From assembly GCA_902578445.1 (NCBI GenBank), contig CACHDC010000003.1, positions 1 to 64,000 on the forward strand: a stretch of 64,000 nucleotides of DNA, given 5' to 3'. Shown here one piece after another: positions 41,572 through 50,338 of this stretch. Both the position numbers and the translations under genes were made by a program. The stretch comes from an uncultured Synechococcaceae cyanobacterium (lineage in GTDB: Bacteria > Cyanobacteriota > Cyanobacteriia > PCC-6307 > Cyanobiaceae). Position 1 is the first letter of the stretch, and every line of letters starts with the position of its first letter. The notes beneath the pieces were generated by a model. It was not told the DNA's origin. It saw only the letters and a program-made list of their open reading frames with translations, and ran no database searches.

Positions 41572-42612
41572 TTACTGTTTGAAATATTCTTGGAGACAAG
41601 AATAATTTGTACTAGAGAAATCCCAATTATTGAAAAAATTTATAATATCTTTCTTTTGAAACAAAGATCTAAACTTTTCATTATCAGTCCAAGTATACTC
41701 TTCCCTCCATTTGAGTCTGTCAAATGTATTTTGTAAAATATTATTCTTAGGATAAACATGTTGGAAGAATTCATAAATTTTTCTTAAGTTTTTATTTTGA
41801 GTAAAAAATTTTTTATCTCCATATTCGTATAAAGAAATGAATATTGATAAAATAGCTGATCTTTGAAAAGCATATAAAACAAATGGATGTTTATCTTTGT
41901 CTTTAATAGCTAAGTCATGAATTCTAATATCAAATGATATTCTTTGTTTACTTTTTGGCTTTGTAGCTCCGTGTAAATCGTACCAGCTAAAAACATAAGC
42001 TTGACCTTTTTCTAATTGAGGTCTTTTAATGTAATCAGACATTTCTTTGTCTACCAAGAGATGGTTCTTAACGTATTTTGTTGAATCATATTGATTTATT
42101 TTGCTTTCAGATGGGAAAAGATTATTAACATTTCTTGCTTTTTCAAAGAAACAAAGACCTCCAGTTTCATCGTTAATATCTACCAAAGCCAACCAAAAAG
42201 AAAAAGCTTTAATTCCAAAAGATCTGTCGTAGTGTGGTTGAGAATCAAAAAGGGCATCATTTATCGTGTGTTTGTGATTTATTTTTGGAGATGTAATCCT
42301 AAAATAAAATATGGGATGTAGAAAATATTCGTGATTAGGGTCAAATTTATTCATCGCTATTGTAAGCTTTTGATGTAACCAGTTGGGCCCTAATTTTAAT
42401 AATATTCTTGTGGCTAAAATCTTCATGCCAATTGATTCGTGCCATATGGTTTTTTCACAGAAAATTTTAAAATTTTCGTCACCTATTTTATAGTCGTTAT
42501 ATAGTTCTTCTAATTCATTTAATGCAAGCTGATTAAATAAATCTGATTCTTCATTATTTAGAATATCTGCTACTTTTGGAAATGATGTTTGCAGCTCTTT
42601 TTCAGAAATCAA
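41572..42612 (-). CDS. PhyH-like 2-oxoglutarate/Fe(II) dioxygenase-type protein
   Basis: HYDRSFGIKAFSFWLALVDINDETGGLCFFEKARN and distal AYVFSWYDLHGATKPKSKQRISFDIRI give an HxD...H...R arrangement. Confidence 0.65.
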   Translation of the reverse strand: MISEKELQTSFPKVADILNNEESDLFNQLALNELEELYNDYKIGDENFKIFCEKTIWHESIGMKILATRILLKLGPNWLHQKLTIAMNKFDPNHEYFLHPIFYFRITSPKINHKHTINDALFDSQPHYDRSFGIKAFSFWLALVDINDETGGLCFFEKARNVNNLFPSESKINQYDSTKYVKNHLLVDKEMSDYIKRPQLEKGQAYVFSWYDLHGATKPKSKQRISFDIRIHDLAIKDKDKHPFVLYAFQRSAILSIFISLYEYGDKKFFTQNKNLRKIYEFFQHVYPKNNILQNTFDRLKWREEYTWTDNEKFRSLFQKKDIINFFNNWDFSSTNYSCLQEYFKQ

Positions 42613-42705
42613 AATTAAATTAAAATTATTCTTAGAATCATAACTTAAAATTTATTAAATTATAAATAGAGATTATATAAATCATCCTCTTTGTAAATCA
42701 TTGAA

Positions 42706-43803
42706 CTAATTCTTATGAAGAATTTTCATGATACTTTTTAAATCTAAAACTGAATAGTTCTTATAGTTTTCATACCACATTAGATATGTTCCAAGGGAAA
42801 GATATGGTTGATCACCTATTTCTAAATTATAAAATTTTTTAAAATATTGATTGTTATCATCAATTGAACCTTTTCCATAATTAGTAATAATTGTTTTCGA
42901 ATTGTTTAATAAGGTTGAAGCTCCTGATGGTCCTGATGGTTGAATTAAATTAACTAAACTATTTTTATAAATTAAGAGTCTCTGATATAGATTTTTACGA
43001 GCTAATTCGCATATATCAATATTTTGAGTGTTGTAACTTGTGATTTTATTTATGTCATCAGGAACTAATAAAATCTTACAGTTTAATTCTTTTGAAAAAT
43101 CGTAGGCTATATCGATGTCTTTTTGTGAACTGTTTCTGCCGGGGGAATGTCCGTAATCTCTTAAAGTGATTGTTATGTATTTTTCTTTTAGATAAAAATT
43201 ATTATGATCTCTTTCTTTTTTTGGTACTTTCTTAATATCCATAAAATTGTTTGAATTAACATTTTCTTTCCTTAAGATTTCATGAACTTTCCAATAACAT
43301 AAAGGTTCAGGATAAAAGTATTTTGGATGATAATATCTTGGCATTAAACTTGCATATTTTATTAATCTTTGCAATTTATTTTTTTCATTACAAAACTCAA
43401 TGCTGTTTATACAATTAAAAGACTTTGCTAAAGGTAATATCAAATCTTCAATCCTGCTTTTTAAATCATTACTACTTAAATATTTATTATAAGAATTAAA
43501 TTTTGGGACAATATATTTGTAATCTCTCGGAATAAAAATTATTAATTTAAATCCATTCTTTGGCTTTTTGAATTTATAAAAACTATAAAAAATTACCCAA
43601 ACGAAATCAAAAGTTATCGCGTTATTTCTTATATCCCAAACTAAAACTTCATCTTTTGATTTGTATTTATAAATATTCTCAATAATTATTCTTAATATTT
43701 GAAAAAAGAAAGAAATTAAATAACTATAACTTCTGCTTGGCTTAATAAATTCATTTCTAATCTTAAAAAGAAAACAGTTTATTTTCTTTGATAACTGTCT
43801 CAT
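42706..43803 (-). CDS. Hypothetical protein, possible glycosyltransferase-like
   Basis: 365-aa ORF, charged, in island; C-terminal region resembles GT-B donor-side layout but no diagnostic motif. Confidence 0.6.
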   Translation of the reverse strand: MRQLSKKINCFLFKIRNEFIKPSRSYSYLISFFFQILRIIIENIYKYKSKDEVLVWDIRNNAITFDFVWVIFYSFYKFKKPKNGFKLIIFIPRDYKYIVPKFNSYNKYLSSNDLKSRIEDLILPLAKSFNCINSIEFCNEKNKLQRLIKYASLMPRYYHPKYFYPEPLCYWKVHEILRKENVNSNNFMDIKKVPKKERDHNNFYLKEKYITITLRDYGHSPGRNSSQKDIDIAYDFSKELNCKILLVPDDINKITSYNTQNIDICELARKNLYQRLLIYKNSLVNLIQPSGPSGASTLLNNSKTIITNYGKGSIDDNNQYFKKFYNLEIGDQPYLSLGTYLMWYENYKNYSVLDLKSIMKILHKN

Positions 43804-44295
43804 TTTTATGTTTTAAAATCTTATTTGTTGTCAAAAAATTTTTCTAATTTTATACATATTTAAAGACCTTAAATAAAATTGGTTGTATAATTTTACAATG
43901 AATTTTTTTAAATATTATGAATTAATTTCTAATACTATAAATAAATAATTAATCAATATTTATTATTTGCAATTATTTAATTGATAAATAAAACTTTTTA
44001 AAGTTATATTTTTAAACAAGCCTTCCAGTTGCTACTACTTTTTTAAAAGTTTGCATATCTTAGTTTGTAGATCATATTCTTAACAAGCAACTCTAAAAGA
44101 GTTTATTTATAATCCATATCAGAATCATACTGGTCAATTATTTCCGCAGATCAACCATTTGAAACTTGACTTCTTTAGTAAGTGCATAATCGTTTAAGTT
44201 CAGCCAAATAAAGCATACTAAACTTGTAAATCTCTTGATGCACTTTAAGGTTAAGATTTTAATAATCAAATGCTATAAAGTACTATAGAAATTAC

Positions 44296-44334
44296 AACAG
44301 TTACTAAAGAAATCTTTAGGTTGATGTAACTGTT
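44296..44334. other. Hairpin (9-bp outer stem, 5-bp inner stem) 13 nt upstream of tRNA-Ala
   Basis: AACAGTTAC-TAAAGAAATCTTTAGGTTGAT-GTAACTGTT. Confidence 0.6.
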
Positions 44335-44347
44335 ATTTTATTTAAAT

Positions 44348-44420
44348 GGGGCCATAGCTCAGATGGTAGAGCACCTGCATGGCATGCAGGGGGTCAGGAG
44401 TTCGAATCTCCTTGGCTCCA
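44348..44420 (+). tRNA. tRNA-Ala (anticodon GGC)
   Basis: Cloverleaf: acceptor GGGGCCA/TGGCTCC, anticodon arm CCTGC-ATGGCAT-GCAGG, T arm AGGAG-TTCGAAT-CTCCT. Confidence 0.96.
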
Positions 44421-44711
44421 CTCAAGTTATCTGTTATAGAATTTGATTGAAGAGATTCCCAAGTTTCAAATGATTAAACTGAAAATTTCATCTTTTTTCA
44501 AAAAGTAGGCTGATCTTGTGATCCTCCTAGCTTTGCAATAGGAAATCGTATATTTTTGGGCTAAAAATGAACATAATAGAATTAAAGCTTTGACCTGCCA
44601 CTAAATTAAACGCATGATAAACTCAAATTTCTTACTCTTTTTTATTTGATCTCTTTGACATAATTTTCTCTTTAAACAATAAACTGTATAGTTATAAAAA
44701 AAACTAACATT

Positions 44712-46154
44712 TTGTCTGAGAATAGTCTTCTTCAACCAGTTATATTATCAGGGGGTTCTGGTACAAGGCTATGGCCTTTATCAAGAAAAAATTTTCCTAA
44801 ACAATATATTCAATTCAACTTAAATAGTAAATACTCTTCTTTGCAGAAAACGCAAATCAGATTATTTGGTATAAAAAATATTCAAAACCCACTCATTATT
44901 TGTAATGAAGAACAAAGATTTCTCGTGGCAGAACAAATGAGAGAGATTAAGGTCAAGCCAAGGTCTATTATTTTAGAACCTGAAGGAAGAAATACTGCCC
45001 CAGCAATTGCTATTGCGGCTTTAAAAGCAATAGAAGAAAATAAAGACCCTATTTTATTAATACTATCTTCAGATCATGAGATTGAAAATCAAGAAAAATT
45101 TATTGAGATTGTAAAGGCTGGTATTAAAACTGCAAATAGAGATAAATTAGTAAACTTCGGAGTTAAACCTACTTGCCCAGAAACGGGTTACGGATATATT
45201 GAAGCAATTGAAAATATACAAAATGATTCTTTAGAGTCTGTTAAAATAAACCGCTTTATTGAAAAGCCAAATAAAGAAAAGGCAATTTGTTATGTAAGAG
45301 ATGAACATTATTTTTGGAATAGCGGAATCTTTTTATTCAAAGCAAGCATAATATTAAAAGAATTAGAAAAATTCCAACCAAAATTATTAGAGTATTGCAA
45401 ATTATCGATTAAAAATTCTTCAAAAGATTTTGATTTTCAGAGATTAGAAAAACAGTCTTTTAAAAAATGTCCGGATTTATCTATTGATTATGCAGTGATG
45501 GAAAATACTGATAATGCTTATGTAATTCCATTCAACGCTGGGTGGAGTGATGTAGGGAGTTGGAAGTCCTTATGGAATTTAGAAAAAAAAGATAAAAATG
45601 GAAATTCTGTTATTGGAGATATTAAAGTCAGAAGTGTAAAAAATTGCTATTTAAATAGTACAAAAAAATTATTAGTAGCTATTGGAACTGAGGATTTGAT
45701 AATAGTTCAAACAAACGATGCCACACTCGTTGCTAATCATAATTATTCTCAAGAAATTAAAGATGTTGTAAGTCACTTGAATTTAGAAAATAGGTCAGAA
45801 GGAAGAGAACATCGAAAAGTATTCAGACCATGGGGTTATTACAACACAATAGAAAAAGAGTCTAATTGGCAAATAAAAGAAATATTAGTCAAGCCATATT
45901 CATCTCTTTCCTTGCAAAAACATAAATTTAGATCCGAGCATTGGATTATTCTCAAGGGAGAAGCCAAGATTGAAATTAATAATGAAAAAATAACCTTAAA
46001 AGAAAACCAAAGCACATTTATTCCCGCTGGAGCAAAACATAGGTTATCAAACAACCAAGAAACTTCCTTAAGATTAATAGAGGTTCAATCTGGATCATAT
46101 TTGGGTGAAGATGATATTTACAGATATGATGATAATTATGGTCGAAAATCCTAA
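44712..46154 (+). CDS. manC: Mannose-1-phosphate guanylyltransferase/mannose-6-phosphate isomerase
   Basis: ILSGGSGTRLWPLSRKNFPKQ, EPEGRNTAPAIA, FIEKPNKEKA, RPWGYYNTIE, LQKHKFRSEHWIILKGEAKI; TTG start. Confidence 0.95.
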   Translation: MSENSLLQPVILSGGSGTRLWPLSRKNFPKQYIQFNLNSKYSSLQKTQIRLFGIKNIQNPLIICNEEQRFLVAEQMREIKVKPRSIILEPEGRNTAPAIAIAALKAIEENKDPILLILSSDHEIENQEKFIEIVKAGIKTANRDKLVNFGVKPTCPETGYGYIEAIENIQNDSLESVKINRFIEKPNKEKAICYVRDEHYFWNSGIFLFKASIILKELEKFQPKLLEYCKLSIKNSSKDFDFQRLEKQSFKKCPDLSIDYAVMENTDNAYVIPFNAGWSDVGSWKSLWNLEKKDKNGNSVIGDIKVRSVKNCYLNSTKKLLVAIGTEDLIIVQTNDATLVANHNYSQEIKDVVSHLNLENRSEGREHRKVFRPWGYYNTIEKESNWQIKEILVKPYSSLSLQKHKFRSEHWIILKGEAKIEINNEKITLKENQSTFIPAGAKHRLSNNQETSLRLIEVQSGSYLGEDDIYRYDDNYGRKS

Positions 46155-46182
46155 AAACCCTTTTTTCCCAAATCAATATTAA

Positions 46183-47319
46183 ATGATATCAAGTAAGAAA
46201 GCATTAATAACGGGAATAACAGGCCAAGATGGAAGTTATCTTGCTGAATTTCTTTTGGAAAAAGGTTATGAAGTTCATGGAGTTAAAAGAAGATCAAGTA
46301 GCTTTAATACGGAAAGAATTGATCATCTCTATCAAGATCCTCATGAGCACTCACCAAACCTAACCCTGCATTATGGCGATTTAACTGATAGCACAAATCT
46401 AATAAGAATTCTTCAAAATATTCAACCTGATGAGATTTATAATTTGGGAGCGCAAAGTCATGTTGCAGTAAGTTTTGAAACTCCTGAATACACAGCTAAT
46501 TGCGATGCAATTGGAACTCTGCGAATTTTGGAAGCTATAAGGATATTGAAACTTACTAAGAAAACTAAATTTTATCAAGCAAGTACAAGTGAACTCTATG
46601 GAAAGATTCAAGAATCGCCCCAAAATGAAACCACACCTTTTTATCCAAGAAGTCCGTATGGGGTTGCAAAATTATATGCTTACTGGATAACAATAAACTA
46701 TAGAGAAGCTTATGGGATTTATGCTTGTAACGGAATATTGTTTAATCATGAAAGTCCTAGAAGAGGTGAAACTTTTGTTACTAGAAAAATAACAAGGGGC
46801 CTTGCAAGGATTGATGCTGGTTTAGATAAGTGTATATATCTTGGAAATTTGAACTCCAAGAGAGATTGGGGGCATGCTAAAGATTATGTAAGAATGCAAT
46901 GGTTAATGCTTCAACAAAATGAGCCTGAAGATTTTGTTATTGCTACAGGAAGGATGGAAACAGTAAGAAAATTTATAGAAATATGTGCTAAAAAACTTAA
47001 ATGGGATACAAACTCAGATGGCAAGGGCATTATATGGGAAGGTACAGGACTTGAAGAAGTTGGTAGAAGAGCAGATACTAAAGAGATAGTTATTAAAATA
47101 GATCCAAGATATTTTCGTCCTACTGAAGTCGAAGAACTAAGAGGAGATTCTCAAAAAAGCTTTAAAAAACTGGGATGGGAACCTGAGTTTACGCTAGAAG
47201 AGATGATTGAAGAGATGATCAATGAAGATAAAAATAAAGCAATGCAGGAATCTTTTCTAAAAAAAGAGGGGTTTCAGATTTCAAGCAATTTTGAATCTCC
47301 CCCAACTAATAAAAATTAA
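46183..47319 (+). CDS. gmd: GDP-mannose 4,6-dehydratase
   Basis: [53 protein letters not shown]. Confidence 0.97.
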   Translation: MISSKKALITGITGQDGSYLAEFLLEKGYEVHGVKRRSSSFNTERIDHLYQDPHEHSPNLTLHYGDLTDSTNLIRILQNIQPDEIYNLGAQSHVAVSFETPEYTANCDAIGTLRILEAIRILKLTKKTKFYQASTSELYGKIQESPQNETTPFYPRSPYGVAKLYAYWITINYREAYGIYACNGILFNHESPRRGETFVTRKITRGLARIDAGLDKCIYLGNLNSKRDWGHAKDYVRMQWLMLQQNEPEDFVIATGRMETVRKFIEICAKKLKWDTNSDGKGIIWEGTGLEEVGRRADTKEIVIKIDPRYFRPTEVEELRGDSQKSFKKLGWEPEFTLEEMIEEMINEDKNKAMQESFLKKEGFQISSNFESPPTNKN

Positions 47320-47332
47320 AATTAAGTTAGAA

Positions 47333-48328
47333 ATGATAAATAAAAATGAAAGAATTTTTATTGCGGGAGCTACTGGTATGGTAGGTAGCGCAATTAAGAG
47401 GGCATTTGTAAAAGAAAATTCTGAAAAAAATGGAAGTAATCACATATTACTTACACCTTCTAGAAAGGAACTAGATCTTTTTGATTTAGTTGCAGTAAAA
47501 AATTGGTTTCTTAAAAACAAGCCCACAATTGTCATAATAGCTGCCGCAAAAGTTGGAGGTATTTACTCTAATATGATTTATCCAGCAGATTTTTTAATTA
47601 AGAATTTAAAAATACAAACTAATATTATTGAATCTGCTTATTTAAATAAAGTAAAAAGATTATTATTTCTTGGGAGTAGTTGTATTTATCCTAAATTCTC
47701 GGAGCAACCAATAAAGGAAGAATCTTTGTTGAGAGGTTCTCTTGAAAAAACAAACGAATGTTATGCAATTGCAAAAATATCAGGTCTTAAACTTTGCGAA
47801 TCAATGAGAAGTCAATTTGATTTTGATGCAATTTCTTTAATGCCTACAAATTTATATGGACCCAACGATAATTATCATTATGAGAATAGTCATGTTATCG
47901 CATCTTTAATAAGAAAATTTTTAACTGCAAAAGCAAATAACTTACCTTCAGTTACTTGTTGGGGAACTGGTAATGTTTTTAGAGAATTTATGCATGTAGA
48001 CGATCTTGCAGATGCAATTATGTTTTCATTAAAATATTGGAATCCAGATCATGAAAATTCTCCAAAAGATATTTATGGAAATTCACTTAACCATCTTAAT
48101 GTTGGGACAGGTAAAGATATTACTATAAAGCAACTTGCTGAGATGATATCTAAGATTACGAAATTCGATGGAAATATAATTTGGGATGGATCAAAGCCAG
48201 ATGGAACTCCTAGAAAAACTTTAGATGTTTCTCAAATAAATAATTTAGGTTGGAATGCCAAGATTGAGTTATCTTCTGGATTACGAAATACTATAGATAA
48301 TTTAGATAAATCAGATTTTTCAAGTTAA
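47333..48328 (+). CDS. fcl: GDP-L-fucose synthase
   Basis: IFIAGATGMVGSAI, AAAKVGGIYSN, NLYGPNDNY, FREFMHVDDLADA; start at 47333 preferred. Confidence 0.95.
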   Translation: MINKNERIFIAGATGMVGSAIKRAFVKENSEKNGSNHILLTPSRKELDLFDLVAVKNWFLKNKPTIVIIAAAKVGGIYSNMIYPADFLIKNLKIQTNIIESAYLNKVKRLLFLGSSCIYPKFSEQPIKEESLLRGSLEKTNECYAIAKISGLKLCESMRSQFDFDAISLMPTNLYGPNDNYHYENSHVIASLIRKFLTAKANNLPSVTCWGTGNVFREFMHVDDLADAIMFSLKYWNPDHENSPKDIYGNSLNHLNVGTGKDITIKQLAEMISKITKFDGNIIWDGSKPDGTPRKTLDVSQINNLGWNAKIELSSGLRNTIDNLDKSDFSS

Positions 48329-48546
48329 TAAAAAAATAACCAACTTTTTCCCCAATAGCATTTATTATGCATATTAGAACTTTTGAATGATTAAAAAAAG
48401 TTTAATAAAGTAATAAAATCGGCTATTTTTATTTATTTAATTTTTTTATACCCTATATTGCACGAGAACTAATTTCCCCATTTTATATTTAGTTTTAACC
48501 TCTAATGCGTTTTATGATAATGGTGATACAATGTTTTATTCTTAAC

Positions 48547-48586
48547 GGCATGCAGTGGTTTAGAGGTTCAAATTCTCTTGGCTCTA
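48547..48586 (+). pseudogene. Degenerate 3'-half tRNA-Ala copy (anticodon region to acceptor 3' end), att-like relic
   Basis: GGCATGCAGTGGTTTAGAGGTTCAAATTCTCTTGGCTCTA aligns ungapped to tRNA-Ala 44381-44420 with about 31 of 40 identities; TCAAGTTAT also recurs just downstream of both copies. Confidence 0.8.
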
Positions 48587-48709
48587 TTGGTAATTTCAAG
48601 TTATTTCTATTAAATTATTAAAAAAAAATAGTGTTATTATTAAGATAAAATATTAAAAAGAAATATCTAAAGCCTTATATAAATTTAATAGTGTAAGGAT
48701 CAATTTCAA

Positions 48710-50143
48710 ATGAAAATCAATTTTTTTAAACCAAGTTTTTTTTTACTCTTGTCTTTAATTTTTGGATTTTCTTTTTTATCTTACAAAAGTGCTGAATGTA
48801 AAAATCAAGCAATAGATCAGAGAAACAAATATTTATGCAAAAAAATAAAGCTTATTTCAAAAACAAATTTTTTTCTAGATAAAGGATTTTATACAATAGA
48901 TCTTTTATTAAATAATTATAGGAAATTAGGTTATTTTTCTTTAACAAATAGAGTAGTTAATAATTCTGAAGATACAAAAAAAAGATTTTCACAACTTAAG
49001 CCAAAATTTAACTTTAATTACGAAAAAGGCTCAAGAGAAAATGCAGGTTATATTTTAATATCCTTTGCAGATCCCAAAAAAGATGGAAATCCCTCAGTAG
49101 AACTTTGGGATCTAAATGAACAAACATTAATACATTCTTATGATTTTAATAATGAAGAACTTAGAAAATATATGGGAATTAATTTATCAGTTGGTCATCC
49201 ATTATTATTAGATGACGGCTCTCTTATTTTTAATACGACGAAAGGTATTTTGCTCAAGTCTGATATATGTGGAAGAATCATAAATTCAAATGAGAAAGGA
49301 TTTTTTCACCATAGTATAGAAATGGATGATTTGGGTAATATATATGTACCAACTTCAGTTAGATTTCATAAGTCAGAAAAATTACGTGAAGATTTTATTG
49401 AAGATAAAATAACACTTATAGATAAAGAATTAAATATAGTTGAGAATTTATCACTTATTGATTTGTATAGAGAAAATGGGTTTATAAATGATATATTTTC
49501 TTCAGAATATATACCAAAAGATCCTTTTCATATTAATGATATCCAACCTTTTGTAAATTCGAATAATGAACTTATCGCACTAATTAGTCTTAGAAATAAA
49601 TCTACACTCTTGGCAATTGATATAGAGAAAAATAAAATAATATGGAAAATAGAGAGGATTTCTTCTGGTCAACATGATATAGATATTATTAATACAAAAG
49701 ATGATTATATAGATATTTCTATTTTTGATAATAATACATTCATGTACAAAAATATTAGTTCAAAAGGTAATCGATTTTTAACATTTTCAAATCTTCCTAC
49801 AATTTTTAAAAACCAATCAAAACTTATTTCAACTGAGAAAGACTTTAAAAACCATAAATATGTAGTAGAGGATTTTTCTTGGTTGCCTTATAATTTTAGA
49901 CCTATAACAACATATCAAGGCCAATTTGAATATATCAAAAATAATAATTCTTTAATGATTGAGGAAACTGACTTTGGAAGGATTTTCGAAATTGATATAA
50001 AAAATAAAAAAATACTTTGGCAGTTCATCAACAAAAAAAAGATAGATTCAGTTAATTTTTTTACAAGTTGGTCAAGAAGAATGGAGAAACTTCCTGGTAA
50101 CTTAAGAAAAAAAGATTTTAAAACTTGTTTAAAAGATTATTAA
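48710..50143 (+). CDS. Arylsulfotransferase (ASST)-like beta-propeller protein with N-terminal membrane/signal segment
   Basis: HHSIEMDDLGNIYVP, DPFHINDIQPF, IIWKIE...GQHDIDII, ISIFDNN, FTSWSRRMEKLPGN. Confidence 0.7.
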   Translation: MKINFFKPSFFLLLSLIFGFSFLSYKSAECKNQAIDQRNKYLCKKIKLISKTNFFLDKGFYTIDLLLNNYRKLGYFSLTNRVVNNSEDTKKRFSQLKPKFNFNYEKGSRENAGYILISFADPKKDGNPSVELWDLNEQTLIHSYDFNNEELRKYMGINLSVGHPLLLDDGSLIFNTTKGILLKSDICGRIINSNEKGFFHHSIEMDDLGNIYVPTSVRFHKSEKLREDFIEDKITLIDKELNIVENLSLIDLYRENGFINDIFSSEYIPKDPFHINDIQPFVNSNNELIALISLRNKSTLLAIDIEKNKIIWKIERISSGQHDIDIINTKDDYIDISIFDNNTFMYKNISSKGNRFLTFSNLPTIFKNQSKLISTEKDFKNHKYVVEDFSWLPYNFRPITTYQGQFEYIKNNNSLMIEETDFGRIFEIDIKNKKILWQFINKKKIDSVNFFTSWSRRMEKLPGNLRKKDFKTCLKDY

Positions 50144-50338
50144 TTTATCTAAATAATTTATTAACTTTCTTTTCTTACTTAGAAATTAGATTGCTAATTT
50201 AAGATTTCAGTTTTCATTTACAAAAATATAAGCTATATATTTGAATTCTAAAATATGTAAATACTGTTTGAAAAAATTTAATTTATAACTTTTTTTCTTG
50301 AAAAAAGATTAATATTTTTTTTTAATTGGCTTTTCAGA

